From Crossaster papposus (lineage: Eukaryota; Echinodermata; Asteroidea; Velatida; Solasteridae): a DNA stretch of 64,000 nt. The translations under genes were made by a program, and so were the position numbers. Location: positions 1-64,000 of the forward strand of contig JBAIAA010000098.1 in NCBI GenBank assembly GCA_037893245.1. The letters run 5' to 3'. Below the pieces are notes generated by a model. The model worked only from the letters and a program-made list of their open reading frames with translations. It did no database searches and was not told where the DNA came from. Positions 10,762 to 22,850 of the stretch are shown here, piece by piece (position 1 is the first letter of the stretch; each line of letters begins with the position of its first letter).

Positions 10762-12620
10762 ATAATTCTAGCGTCTTGACCTAGAAAGCTTAGATGAAAT
10801 AAACTTGTATAAGTCATTTCATTTAACAACAACTCTATAGTATTAGGCCCTATTTTTAATACGTGGTCAACTGTATTGACATTAATTGTTTACATAGAAA
10901 TACAAAATGTAACTTGATACTTATTTCTTATCTTCTGTAAGGCCTATCAATTAGGTTTGGTAGAACGATTTTGTAAAATGACCTGTGACACCGCAGAGCA
11001 CCACCGCGTATAGTGGTACAGTTGGCATGCACTATTTTTGAAAATCAAAGCGTCTGATGCAGCTTGCGGAATTAACCTTGAAATTTCACTTTTCATTTGA
11101 ATCTTAAGTAAAGCTTAGTACCACAATCGTATTCGTTGATGTGTACCGGTACTTGTATCTCATGGCTTAATTAGCAACTTAATCAAGTACTTTTTGTGTG
11201 GCCGTTTTGAGGGTGAAATCGGATGTTTCTTTGGGCAAACCTTTGGGACCCTAGGACCCTACAATCGCAAGGTCATGTCCAGATGTTAAAAAAGCGATAT
11301 TTGGGTCCTACTCTTACTCTTAGCAATTATACTCGGACTAAAATTACTAGTACACACCGTTAAAACAATGTTGTTTTGCACAAATGTTTCTTTGACCTAA
11401 AGCCTATACATGTACATCAAAAATACACGTCTTTTATAAAAACGAACTTTCTCCATACTGAACAGGCACCTTTTTACCTTTGACGTTTCCTTTTTAACTT
11501 CAAATAAAACAGCGAAAGAAAAAGTTCCTTGCCGCATTTTCATAATCATATAACACAGGCCATGGGCGCCGCCATTACTAAAACTATTCGCGCCTCGACT
11601 TTTGAGGGCACAACACATTATTTTTGTCAAAACATTCGCTTCAGACGCATCGCGTCCAAAAGCGACAATTCTATTAGTCTTATCCTTACTGAAACCATAA
11701 ACTAAAACACTCAGCCATGCAAGCCACTTTATTTTCACCCAACAGGGCTAAATCCTCCAATTACAATATAATCTTATAATTCAATACATTTCCATACACC
11801 CTAGGGTTAGAGTTAAAATAACCTTTCTTCTTGTGATGAAAATACACACAAAACGGGCTTTAAACAATGCCCTGATTAAACCCACCTCATCGGAAAACTA
11901 TGACGTCCAGGAAAAAACAGAGATATTTTGCAACTGCTCTAAAAACCTGTGCCCAGCAACATTCAAAGCTTTCCTTAGTGAGGGTGCTGGACTTCACCCT
12001 GTACATGAACATGTGATTTACTTCTGAAATCATAAAATAAAAACGATTATGTGTGCTCGCATGAGTGTGCTTTCTAGAACTGACATCCTAATCCTTTAAC
12101 CTCATATATACCTCCAGACTTACTCGTTTACGCAACAACTGTGCATTCTTCATGCTTACTCGTATAACTATAAGACAAATATTTCCCGCTAATCTGCGTA
12201 ACGCGGGAAATGAATATTATTATTTGTTTTCCAAGACCCATTTTTACTGTGTTTGTTTTTGTACCCTGGTGCGCTGGATAGCCGGGCTATAGATAGCCCT
12301 TTCGCTGGACTATAAGCTGAGGGTGGCTGACCCTGGTGCGCTGGATAGCCGGGCTAGATAGCCCTTTCGTTGGACTCTGTTGTTCTCTAACACAATGACT
12401 GCTAGATGGACCTTGCTGTAGGCCCAACTCGGATTCGCAGTTTGCTTACTATTGACGAATATTACGACGACGTTTTAATCAGCAGATAGACCTAGCCTTG
12501 TATTTTATACCCCAAGCGACGGGGTGTGGTGGTCGACTTCAGATTACTCTTTAGTCAATGGGATCCTTCCACACGAATTGAAAGGGCCCGGTGATGCAGG
12601 TACACCCCCCTGCTACACCA
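10762..12620 (+). repeat. Dispersed repeat downstream of LTR-like unit
   Basis: Several blocks match 49770-51157 in the same order: the block starting tagtggtac and ggcatgcactatttttg (11015 and 49774), the block around ctttgacctaaagcc (11390 and 50570), and the ctggtgcgctggatag block (12331 and 51041). The last part (12456-12620) matches 61318-61488. A 48-bp part (ccctggtgcgctgg... to ctggact) is present twice, at 12264-12313 and 12331-12377. ORFs inside (e.g. 11397-11738) have no recognisable domain. This is an unclassified element family, or the internal part of a non-autonomous LTR element. Confidence 0.7.
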
Positions 12621-12627
12621 GGCTGGT

Positions 12628-12802
12628 TTGTGGGGCAATGCAGCCGCCAAATATTGCTCAGAGTGGACTGGTATCTTGGTTTGCTTTAATGGACCCAGCG
12701 AACCAGTCACGAAGAGGTATGATTTTTGTTTCCCACTCGGGATTTAAAGGTAGGATAAACCATTTGCGAAATCGCAACATTTTACTACCAAATTATTAGG
12801 AA
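12628..12802 (+). repeat. Inverted-repeat block plus MITE end (TTTAAAGGTAGGATA)
   Basis: The segment 12628-12795 is repeated in inverse orientation at about 48193-48380. Both copies contain the same boundary into a MITE starting TTTAAAGGTAGGATA (here 12743). The MITE is cut at about 12802 by the poly(A) tail of the Tx1/L1-like LINE, so the LINE integrated into the MITE. The shared flank shows the MITE was in place before this segment was copied. Confidence 0.75.
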
Positions 12803-15800
12803 ATATTTTTTTATTTTTTTTCCCCAGGGAATTTTATTTATTGCTCACTGTCTCTTTTTTCAATAACCATACAAACAATATTAAGTGACAGGTACAAGTT
12901 ACAAATCCATTAATATTGAAAATAAATTAACCTTGACATAACGTCAAAAAGAATCCCATTTCTGATAAAATTTGAAGCCGACTCCATTACTGTAAAACAT
13001 TAATTTTTCCATCGAGTAGTAATTCTTCACATAATTTTTTAACACTAAAAGTGATGGACATTTTCCATTCATTTTCATTTTATAGACATGAAATCTACAT
13101 ATCAATAAGATCAAATTAACCACTTTGCTATTAACGTTAGAATTACCAAATAAAAATACTTCATTGTCCATTGCAATAGACAAATTGGTTTTCTCCTTAA
13201 TCCATGAAAATACCGAAGACCAAAAGAAGCAAACGAGATGGACTAATGTCTCCTCTTCATTCTTACAAAATGTACACAAATTAGTGTCTGTTTTATTAAT
13301 TTTAAACAAAAATGAATTGGTACCCAAGATCCGGTGAATTAATCTAAACTGAAACCATCCTAATTTAGTGTCCACAGTGCACGAATATGGGATGTCAAAA
13401 ATTAAAGACCATTTCGAAAAGTCGAGGTAAATATTCAATTTGACGTTCCATTTGTCGATAAATTTCCTATTTACATACTTAGAAGAGACTAAAACTTGAT
13501 ATATTCTTTGCGACCCCTTTTGGTCCTTTAAAAGGACTTCAAGGTTGAACGGTATGAAAGGGCGATTAATACACGTGTGTTGTTCCAACATGGCATCCTG
13601 AAAGGACGACTTAATAGCTCTCAACACCCCGCCATACTCTAAGAAATTAGTATGAACATTAAACGTATTTTTAAAATCTTCCAATGAAAGAAAGTTACCG
13701 TTCTCATCTGTTAGATCACATACAAATTGAACTCCTACATTTTCCCAATGTTTATAATGTATACATTTCCCTCCAACCCTAATTTTATCGTTAAACCAAA
13801 GAGAACTCTTTAGTAACTCCACTTTGGTTGTGGGTGTGTGGGTCCGAGTAAAATTGGACCACGAAGTAAACACGTTTATCCAAAAAACGTTACTTGTATA
13901 ACCCTGTATACCCACAAATTTAGCGGAGCCCCCTTCCAATAAAGACAAACGGGTAGTATTAAAAATATGTTTACACAAAATAAACTATCCTGGGGATTGT
14001 GCCTTAAAAAGTCTACGTAACCAGGTAGTTTTTAGCGCATCTATATAGGCCCGTACATCGACCATTCGCAAACCACCATGAGCATAATCTTGGAGCATTT
14101 GATTTCTAGCGACACGGTCTTGTCCTTTCCAGATAAATTAAAAAAACATAGTATTTAATTCTTTGATCATGTTACATGGAGGGTCAGGAATGGTTAACAC
14201 AAGATAAGTAAGTTTGGACAAAAGCAATGATTTAACAACAGCAATTCTACCGAGAACAGTCAAATGTCTCTTTGACCAGTTAAAAATTTGACTACGTAAG
14301 GACCAAATAATCTTATTGTAATTTAACGAAACCATAGAATTAAGGTCAGTAGAGAACTCAATACCAAGAATTTTTAAAGTATGCTGAGCCTCAACCCAAT
14401 TCACATTAATCCCTTCACAAAGCTTCTCCTCACTGTCCTTCTTAGAACCAATCCAAATAGCGTACGTTTTCTCAACGTTAACTTTTAATCCAGACATACT
14501 AGCGTATAAATCAAGAATTCTAAAGGCTGCCTGCATTGACTTGTCAGTACCATTCAAAAACAAAACTGTATCATCAGCATACTGGGATAATCGAAATTCA
14601 TTGCCGCCAACCTTAATACCCTTAAAATCTGTATCATTGCATACCATCATGGATAAAACTTCTGCACACAAAAGGAACAAATATGGGCTTAAACCGTCTC
14701 CCTGTCTACACCCTTTCCCAATGTGAAATGATTCTGAAAGAAATCCATTAACTAATACTGAGGAGGCGGCTTGGTTATAAAGTACCCCGATCCATTTTTT
14801 AACTGAGGGACCAAAATTAAAACTATCCAGAACTTTAAAAATAAAATCATGTGAAATAGAATCAAAGGCTTTTTCAAAGTCGATGGAGAGTAATAAACCA
14901 GGGATGTTATTGGACTCGGTAACGTTCAATAAATCACACATCAACCGAATATTTTCCCCAATAAAACGATCTGCCATAAATCCCTTTTGTCTTTCATGAA
15001 TAATGTGCGGGAGACATGATTTAACTCTCTCTGCAATACAGGCAGACGCAATTTTATACGAGGTATTTAGAAGCGATATAGGACGCCAGTTTTTTAAATA
15101 CTGTCGAGGCTTATCCCCTTTTGGCAGGAGAGTTATTATCCCGTATCTCTGAGTAACCGAAAGTTGGCCTGAAACATATGCACCGTTTAGTGAACGTAGG
15201 AGATACCATGATAAATCTGAGGCAAAACAATTATACAATTCAAAACTAAAACCGTCCGAACCTGGGGACTTTCCATTCTTCGCCTTTTTTAACACATGTA
15301 TAAGTTCTTCATGGGATAAAGGACCCTCAATACGGTCCCGCATATTATCAGAAAGGATACTCTTATTAGCTGTAGCGAAAATCAAAATCAAATCAATATT
15401 ATCTTCAACTTTACGGGTGGAGTAAAGATTCTGATAAAATCTCTGAGCCTCTTGTACGATTTCTTTGGAACTTGTAAATCTACAATTAGCATAATTAATA
15501 ACACACTTAATCGATTTATTAACAAAATTACGTTTTTCCAAGTTTAAAAAGTACTTAGAAGGTTTTTCCCCATTCTCCATCCAACGAGTCTTAGATCTAA
15601 TTAAAAAACCCTCCATTTCTCTTTTCCGGAGGTCCACAAGGTCGGCCTGCATAGCATTTAAACAATCAACCGATTCAAGATCCCCTTGTGAAACTTTATT
15701 GGACAAAATACTTATCTCTTTCTCAAGCTTGCACTCTGTTTTTCTGGTTTCTTTCTTCTTCCAGACAGAAAAAGAAATCGTTTTCGATATTATTTTCATT

Positions 15801-16015
15801 AATAACATTTCGAAAAAAACTTGGTCATTTATAACAAAGTAAATATCTCGAGGATGCATATTTCTCAAGTTGGAGGGTAAATAAGGAAAAACGGTGTATT
15901 CTTCTACCAACTCCCAAATAGTATCTTTAACTAATTTGGAGTATGTTTTATCTACCAGCAACGAATTATTAAACTTCCAATAACCTTTTCCATGTTTCAT
16001 GTTACTAAAATCAAA
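12803..16015 (-). mobile_element. Tx1/L1-like LINE ORF2 and 3' end
   Basis: ORF2 runs in one frame from about 16015 to 12944 with two in-frame stops (14138-14140 and about 13983). RT motifs are clear: NGKSPGSDG, SIDFEKAFDSISH (palm A), GCRQGDGLSPYLF (B) and YADDTVLF (catalytic, intact). The C-terminus carries a zf-RVT-like zinc-binding region (KLGWFQFRLIHRILG ... CTFCKNEEETLVHL). A short 3' UTR with an AATAAA-type signal and an A-rich tail ends near 12803. The apurinic endonuclease domain expected before FDFSNMKHGKGYWKF is missing: only ~430 bp separates it from the ORF1 stop. The element is internally deleted and dead. Confidence 0.85.
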
Positions 16016-16442
16016 TGTAATATCAATAAGAGAGTGAACGGATCAAATTACACAGTGAGCCACGAATTTGAATTAAAAACTCGGTGGTTAGGCTACCCCG
16101 GATGTTTGCATAGAACCCACCCTTCCCAAAAACCACACACCGTTGCATACCGCAAAAAACCAAACAAATTAGAAAACTTCCCCCAAAAAATCTCCCTATT
16201 TTATACCCCCCACAAACAAATCTTATAGGTCGACAAATAACCCGCAAACAAAAAGTATTGTTGAGAGGAAACATATTCCAGCACCAATGAGCTCCTCTTC
16301 TCGCAAAGAAAAAAAAAAAAGGAAGGAAAAAAAGAAGTATCGCAATCGCTCGTAAATACAGGATAACAAAATCGTGTTTAATTGAGGATACAGTATTTTG
16401 CGGGGATAAACCCCACAAAACTAGAAATCATAATTCAGTTAT
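16016..16442 (-). other. ORF1-ORF2 spacer with deleted endonuclease
   Basis: The region expected to encode most of the endonuclease carries only the last residues (SLIDITFDF). The rest is AT-rich with a run of A (16308-16322) and no endonuclease motifs in any frame. The minus-strand ORF 16023-16418 has no recognised domain. Confidence 0.5.
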
Positions 16443-16734
16443 TCATTTCGAAACTAGGTTAAAGGCCTCACCGTTGTTCGCTCTCCACTTTCCAGCAAAG
16501 AACCTCAGCTTTGTTCCTTTATCGTATAATGCCTTTACCTCAGTTTTCCATCGTTTCTTCTCTTGCCAATCCCGCAAAGTGAGGTCATCCAGGATGAAAA
16601 GTTGCGACCCCTCCAAGGCTCGACGCCATTCCTTCATCACTCTCACTTTGTCGGGGTAGAACTGAAGCTTGACCAGGATATGGGCTGGTCGACCGTTCTG
16701 GTCTCGTCCGTCCCTGTGAGCACGCTCAATACGC
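16443..16734 (-). pseudogene. LINE ORF1p C-terminal part (Tx1/L1-like)
   Basis: Reads IERAHRDGR then HILVKLQFYPDKVRVM and the C-terminal domain ending EAFNLVSK. This is the RRM/C-terminal architecture of L1-type ORF1 RNA-binding protein. It continues the ORF1 begun at 19868 and is separated from it by two younger insertions (16735-18178 and 18432-19672). The stop is at 16443, just before ORF2. Confidence 0.75.
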
Positions 16735-16760
16735 GGGGGGGGGGGGGGGGGGGGGGGGGG
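16735..16760 (+). repeat. Poly-G tract (G26)
   Basis: Twenty-six consecutive G at the 5' junction of the CR1-like LINE with the ORF1 of the Tx1/L1-like LINE. It may be untemplated addition at integration, tract expansion or an assembly artefact. Encoded poly-Gly or poly-Pro in ORFs crossing it should be ignored. Confidence 0.9.
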
Positions 16761-18178
16761 CTTGAATCCCAGCCGAATCCTAACTCACAATCCTTGATTC
16801 GCATTCTCAATGCAGAACTTATAACAGTTTCTTCATGGTTTAAAGCCAACAAAGTCTCCCTTAATGCCAGCAAGACCAAATGTTTATTCTTTTCCAAAGC
16901 CAACAATTCTTCTGCAGACATCTTGCCAACCATCTATATTGACGGCACTCCAGTATCTAACAGCCGCTGTACCAAATTCTTAGGTGTCATGCTTAACGAC
17001 CGCCTCACCTGGAGTGATCACATCTCCTCCATTACCAAAACCGTAGCCCGGAACACCGGTGTCCTATCCAAGCTTCGTACCTTTCTTCCATCAACCACCC
17101 TTTTCACCCTTTACAATACACTAATTCTTCCCTACCTAAATTACTGCAATATTGTGTGGGCACGATCTACTACTAATCAACTACATTCTCTTATTGTGAT
17201 ACAGAAGAGGGCCATTAGACTCTGCACCCGTTCACAACCACGGGACCATACTCCCCCTTTGTTTGCTAAACTTCACACATTAACACTCACTAATATTAAT
17301 AAACTCCAAATAGGGATTTTTATGTACAAGTATACTAACAAACTGCTTCCTCAAGTTTTTTCAAATTATTTCACCTCAGTACATGACATCCACGACTATA
17401 ATACACGTTCTAAAAATAATATGTATGTCCCTTACACTCGCACAACGTTTTCCATGAACACTCTTCGTTTTCATGGTCCTCGTCTTTGGAACAGCCTAGA
17501 CACAGCCTTGAGAACAAAGTCGTCTGTCGGCTGCTTTAAATCTGCTTACAAAAAATATCTCATCTCCTATTGCGTACCGTAGATTATTCGCCATAGTCTT
17601 AATTTTGTTGTTTTGCCTCTTCCACAATTCTTGTTTCCTTATAATTCAATATTTTTATATTTGCTTATTTTCTTATACCGTTGTTTCGAATATAGTTATT
17701 GTCTTTGTTTATTTGTTTATTCTCTTAAAGATGGTTTAATTTAATCATATTTGTCTTCTCCCTGCATGTTGCTTGTGATGATTTATTTTATTTTTGTTGC
17801 CAATCATCTAGTTTGTTTTAAAATGTTTGTTAAATATATATTTGTTATATTTTTTCTTAATATTCATATTCATCCTATGTTATTTTTTCATCCCTGTTTA
17901 TTGTTTTTCTTATTAGTTTGTCAGTCTAGGCATCTCCATAAAAGCCATTGGCTTCGGAAGATGCCTCCATAGTTGCCATGTCACTCATTATTTTTTTTTT
18001 TACTTTAATTTGTGAACTTTATTTTTTCCTTTTAACATTAATGGTATTATTTAATCTTTCTCAGTAATATTAATTGTATTGTTTATTTATTTTTCTCATT
18101 TTACATATAATTGTGTTTTTCACATATTATTTTGGCACTATGGGAATAAATGTTAATTGAATGAATGAATGAATGAAC
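16761..18178 (+). mobile_element. CR1/L2-like LINE, 5'-truncated
   Basis: Only the RT C-terminal part is left (to 17582): ELITVSSWFKANKVSLN, KFLGVMLNDRLTWSDHI, LPYLNYCNIVW, IQKRAIRLCT and the C-terminal HGPRLWNSLDTALR ... FKSAYKKYLI. Then comes an AT-rich 3' UTR (17583-18150) and a terminal tgaatgaatgaatgaatgaa microsatellite, the usual CR1/L2 tail. It is inserted in the antisense orientation into ORF1 of the Tx1/L1-like LINE. The palm with the catalytic Asp pair is not included. Confidence 0.85.
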
Positions 18179-18431
18179 ATGGAACTGAAAATATTCGAAA
18201 TCTTCTCTACACAGTTTTCGTTCTCCGATTTGGACGCTCCCACCACGCGGAAGTTGTTTCGTCTGGCGAGCCTCTCCTGCTTGTTAATATCTTCACCCTG
18301 CTTGGACAGTAGGATATTCACGGCCGACAGATCCTTTTCGAGGGAACTAAAGGACTTCTCAAGGCTCGTTTTTGCCTTCTCTAAATTGACGATTCTTTCG
18401 CTGTTAAATTCTATTGACGCAGCCAACCTAA
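18179..18431 (-). pseudogene. LINE ORF1p middle part (coiled coil)
   Basis: Reads as a heptad-rich segment (ASIEFNSERIVNLEKAK, LEKSFSSLEKDLSAVN) followed by QERLARRNNFRVVG, the start of the RRM-like region. It links the N-terminal part at 19673-19868 to the C-terminal part at 16443-16734. A few residues may be lost at the CR1-like insertion point. Confidence 0.7.
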
Positions 18432-19672
18432 AGGCTGGCTCACATAGTAGCGGCAAAGACCCAACGAAAGGCGACGAACGTGAAAATCAAAAAATGTTGG
18501 CGGCAAAGCGACGGCAAAAGGGGAAAACCAAGATTCGCTGACGGTTGGGAACGACCTCCAGCGACAACACGACGGCAAGGGACGAATGGCTGCGGCAGGG
18601 AACGGAGGCTAGCGACCAAACTCGGACGTTGTCTGGGCGGCGAGTGACGATGTCTCGACAGAGCCCGACAACAAGGAACGAGGTCAGACGGCTAGCAGCG
18701 GATTGGCTGGCGGCAAGGAACGGTGGCTGACGGTGGGTTGCGGTCGATATCAAAGCCTGTGTGAGTTAGTCTTGCATACGCACTGTGGACCTCCGAACAA
18801 TATAGGTCCACACGATGCGGGAAAAGGTTACGGTGTGTGGACTTGCACACGTCCACAATCCGTTTTTCAGTTTCCGAAAAAGAGCGCTTGAGGAAAAACG
18901 GGTTAGGGTTATATATAGAAAAGATAGAAGGAACAGCTGAGAGGCCCATAATCCAAATTTGAGGGTAAATTTGTTTTGGGGAAGCAAGAAAAATGAGTAT
19001 TTAGTCAAAGCTGCGTGTGCGTGTGTGTGTGCGGGTCGTATAAATAGTCGAGTTTGGCGTTCCCACTCTTCACAACGTTCTGGCGTCACACAACGTGAAA
19101 AATCGCACTAAAAGTTTAAAATCGTGGACCATCGTTGCAAAATCGTAACCCATCGCAGGCCACCGTTGCAATGCCGCAGGTACTCGCAAACGACCTGCCA
19201 CCAACAGTCATCACCCGTCACCCTCCGGCCAAAATTCGCAATCCATCGTCGCACCAAGGTCGTTACAATTTCGTTACTTGCCGCAATGTGTCGTCAGGGT
19301 TCGAGATGTGACGTCACTTGCCGTTGTTTTGCCGTCAATGGTCGTTGACAACGACTACCAACGAAATTGTGACGACCTTAAAACGACTAGAGACGGAATC
19401 GCACGGGATGGAAACGTCAAGGAAATGAGGGTTGCGGACTCTAACGAAATCTGAACGGAATCACAACGAATTTTTTGCCGCCACAAAATTTCCAACAAGC
19501 TTAAAATTTGACGACGGACGCGACTGATTATTTCGGTCGTCTGCGGTCGCTAGCGGATTTGTCAGCGACAACTGACGGCAACACACGATGAGTGGCGGCA
19601 AATTCAAAATTGAAATTCGCAGCTTACCGTAGCTTGCCGTACCCCCCTGTTCGTCATAGTGTGAGCCAGCCT
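18432..19672 (+). mobile_element. Harbinger-type MITE (TAA target duplication)
   Basis: The ends are inverted repeats: left AGGCTGGCTCACATAGT, right reading on the other strand AGGCTGGCTCACACTATG. TAA flanks both sides (18429-18431 and 19673-19675), the 3-bp duplication typical of PIF/Harbinger elements. Removing it rejoins the LINE ORF1 frame (QQQLEV into LAASIEF). The interior is rich in gacggcaa / ttgccgtc words and has no transposase, so it is non-autonomous. Confidence 0.85.
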
Positions 19673-20234
19673 TAACCTCGAGTTGCTGCTGGCCATCCAC
19701 TAGCTTGGAGAGGGTAAACCGGACGAAGGTCTCAAACTCCCCACAATGGACGTCGCTTTTTTCACCAGCGGTGTCACTTCCCTCGTCTTCCGAGGCGGTT
19801 GGGTGCAGGGTGGCTGAGCCCGCCCCACGACCGGGCCTAGTCTTCCCTCCTCGTTGCTTCGGTGGCATGGCCTGATCGTGCGGACAGGGAGTATATGGTT
19901 GAGCGATTGCGTACAATAGATTAATGTATGCGGAGCTCTGTTGGTGCATGTCCTTCCTCTACGGCGTCATTGTTCGATCTTTTATTTAGTTTTATTGCCT
20001 CGATGGCTGTGTCCGTGTTCCCTGTATGAAACATAGAAACTTTAATTTTGCCTAAATATATTTCAAGTTGGCCACAACATTCATACTGTGCCGAGTTTCC
20101 TAGTCTGTTTAAATCTTTGGCCGCAAGCTTGTTTTTGATCTCTTTTAGGGTTTACTCGACCAATTTTTGATTAGAACTGTTGTTAAACTTATTGTCGACA
20201 TATTCTTTAAACTTGTCGAATATGTGCATCTGTG
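19673..20234 (-). pseudogene. LINE ORF1p N-terminal part and 5' UTR
   Basis: ORF1 probably starts at 19868 (MPPKQRGGKTRPGRG), a basic low-complexity N-terminus, then an acidic Ser-rich stretch and FETFVRFTLSKLVDGQQQLEV leading into the coiled coil. The sequence between 19869 and the foldback element at 20235 is presumed 5' UTR or flank, with no other feature seen. Confidence 0.6.
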
Positions 20235-20969
20235 TTAATAAGCCATTTGCGCGTGACCCCGAGTTAAATTTGAATAACATCTGGTACACTGACTTGCTCA
20301 CACAGCTTGGCACAGTTTAACTTTAAATTCTCCAGACCAAAGACACTGTTGCCATATCACGTGATTCAGGGCAAGCCTTACCACTGACCTCTACACCTGA
20401 ACGGACCATTGTCCATATTCTGCTGCGCTAACGCTTGAAGTCGGCGCGAACTGGAAGTGCAACATGGCGGACCCAAGACGTCACTTCTGTGAGCCAATGA
20501 AATGTCTAGGTGTAGTGGTTAGTGGATTTACTCTATACATTTTGTATTTATGAACATTACGTCATAAGTACCGTACCCACTGAACCGTACACCTGGATAT
20601 TTCATTGGCTCACAGAGTGACGTTGTGGGTCCGCCATGTTGCACTTCCAGTTCGCGCCAACTTCAAGTGTGAAACAATGATGATCTGTCCATGTGTAGAG
20701 GTCAGTGAACCTTACGCGTCATACGCTAGCAACCCCCAGCTCTGGAATGGTCTGGTGTCTTTTTGCCATTCTCACCCATTGTAAACAATGTATTGGTGCT
20801 GAGCGTCTCTTACGTAACTATGCAAAAGCTTGCCCCGAATCACGTGATATAGCAACAGTGTCTTTGGTCTGGAGAATTTAAAGTTAAACTGTGCCAAGCT
20901 GTGTGAACAAGTCAGTGTACCAGATATTATTTAAATTTAACTCGGGGTCACGCGCAAATGGCTTATTAA
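20235..20969. mobile_element. Foldback element with long inverted repeats
   Basis: Long imperfect inverted arms: the left arm from about 20239 (TAAGCCATTTGCGCGTGAC) to about 20530, and the right arm from about 20580 to 20965 reading the same on the other strand. TTAA flanks both ends (20235-20238 and 20966-20969), compatible with a TTAA target site. The right arm has an extra ~100 bp (20725-20835) absent from the left. There is no ORF. It is likely a non-autonomous DNA transposon, with family uncertain. Confidence 0.75.
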
Positions 20970-21184
20970 AGTAGAATGGTCTCCGTGAGCCATTGCATTA
21001 ATCGTTGTGGCACTCGGCCCAAAGTGTGAGACCTGAACTGTCGTCTGTAGCCTGTAATGTATATACATGTACATGTATAGTAACCTATTTGCACTGCTGC
21101 TTTGTTCGGGCTCCAGAATCGATACTAGGTTTAGATATGGGATAGATTCGAGCATAGAAACCAGAGTCCGAACAGACAAACATC

Positions 21185-22850
21185 TGGAGGAGCCACCTCT
21201 GTTATCTGGCATGCAAACAGGAATACAGACTCAATATTCAAGGGCCCATCTCTGTTTTCTGGCATGCAAACAGGAATACAATCTTAACATTCAAGGGCCC
21301 ACCTCTGTTTTCTGAAATGCAAACAGGAATACAATCTCAATATTCAAGGCCCAACCTCTGTTTTCTGATATGCAGCCAGGAATACGATCTCAATATCCAA
21401 GGGCCCGCCTCTGTTTTCTAAAATGCAAACAGGAATACAAACTCAATATTCGAGGGCCCACCTCTGTTGTCTGATATGCAAACAGGAATACAATCTCAAA
21501 ATTCAAGGGCCCGCCTCTGTTGTCTGATATTCAAACAGGAATACAATCTCAATATTCAAGGCCCAACCTCTGTTTTCTGATATGCAAACAGGAATACGAT
21601 CTCAATATCCAAGGGCCCGCCTCTGTTTTCTGAAATGCAAACAGGAATACAATCTCAAAATTCAAGGGCCCGCCTCTGTTGTCTGACATGCAAACAGGAA
21701 TACAATCTCAATATTCGAGGGCCCTCCTCTGTTTTCAGAAATGCAAACAGGAATACAAACTCAATATTCGAGGGCCCACCTCTGTTGTCTGATATGCAAA
21801 CAGGAATACAATCTCAATATTCAAGGGCCCAGCTCTGTTGTCTGATATGCAAACAGGAATACAAACTCAATATCCGAGGGCCCACCTCTGTAATCTGATA
21901 TGCAAACAGGAATACAATCTCAATATTCGAGGGCCCGCCTCTGTTTTCTGAAATGCAAACAAGAATACAAACTCAATAATCGAGGGCCCAGCTCTGTTGT
22001 CTGATATGCAAACAGAATACAATCTCAATAATCAGGGCCCCACCTCTGTAATCTGATATGCAAACAGGAATACAATCTCAATAATCGAGGCCCCACCTCT
22101 GTTATCTGAAATGCAAACAGGAATACAAACTCAATATCGAAGGGCCCACCTCTGTTATCTGAAATTCAAACAGGAATACAAACTCAATATTCAAGGGCCC
22201 ACCTCTGCTTTCTGATATGCAAACAGGAATACAAACACAATAATCAAGGCCCCACCTCTGTTGTCTGATATGCAAACAGGAATACAATCTCAATAATCAA
22301 GGCCCCGCCTCTGTTATCTGAAATGCAAACAGGAATACGATCTCAATATCCAAGGGCCCACCTCTGTTTTCTGAAATGCAAACAGGAATACAAACTCAAT
22401 ATTCGAGGGCCCACCTCTGTTTTCTGAAATGCAAACAGGAATACAATCTCAATAATCAAGGCCCCACCTCTGTTATCTGAAATGCAAAAAAGGAATACAA
22501 ACACAATAATCAAGGCCCCACCTCTGTTTGCTGATATACAAACAGGAAAACAAAGTCAATATTCGAGGGCCCACCTCTGTAATCTGATATGCAAACAGGA
22601 ATACAATCGCAATAATTAAGGCCCACCTCTTATTTCAAGCAAGCAAACAGGAATACAATCACAAAATTCAAGGCCCGTATACCTCTGTTTTCTGAAATGC
22701 GAACAGGAATACAATCCCAATATTCAAGGCCCCACCTATGTTTTCGGGCAAACAGACAGGAATACAAACTCAATACTCCATGCCCTGCCTCTGATTGCAG
22801 GCAAGCAAACATAAGTTTTAATCTCAATATTCATGGCCCTACCTCTCCCA
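21185..22850. repeat. Minisatellite, ~31 copies of a 53-bp unit
   Basis: The unit core atgcaaacaggaatacaa recurs every 53 bp (21211, 21264, 21317 and so on), with cacctctgttntctga and ctcaatattcaagggcc between. Units drift at both ends. Higher-order similarity is visible (tctgatatgc versus tctgaaatgc subtypes). 53 is not a multiple of 3, and ORFs in it change frame, so no protein is expected. Confidence 0.95.

Noticed and set aside
11397-11738. 113-codon minus-strand ORF
   Set aside because: Lies in a dispersed repeat, is not conserved as a frame in the second copy (50.5-50.9 kb), and has no domain.
16563-16933. Glycine- or proline-rich proteins across 16735-16760 on both strands
   Set aside because: They are translations of a G26 homopolymer joining two unrelated mobile-element fragments.
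21185-22850. CRISPR-like array of regularly spaced repeats
   Set aside because: The whole 53-bp unit is repeated, including the would-be spacers. There are no cas genes and the genome is an animal's.
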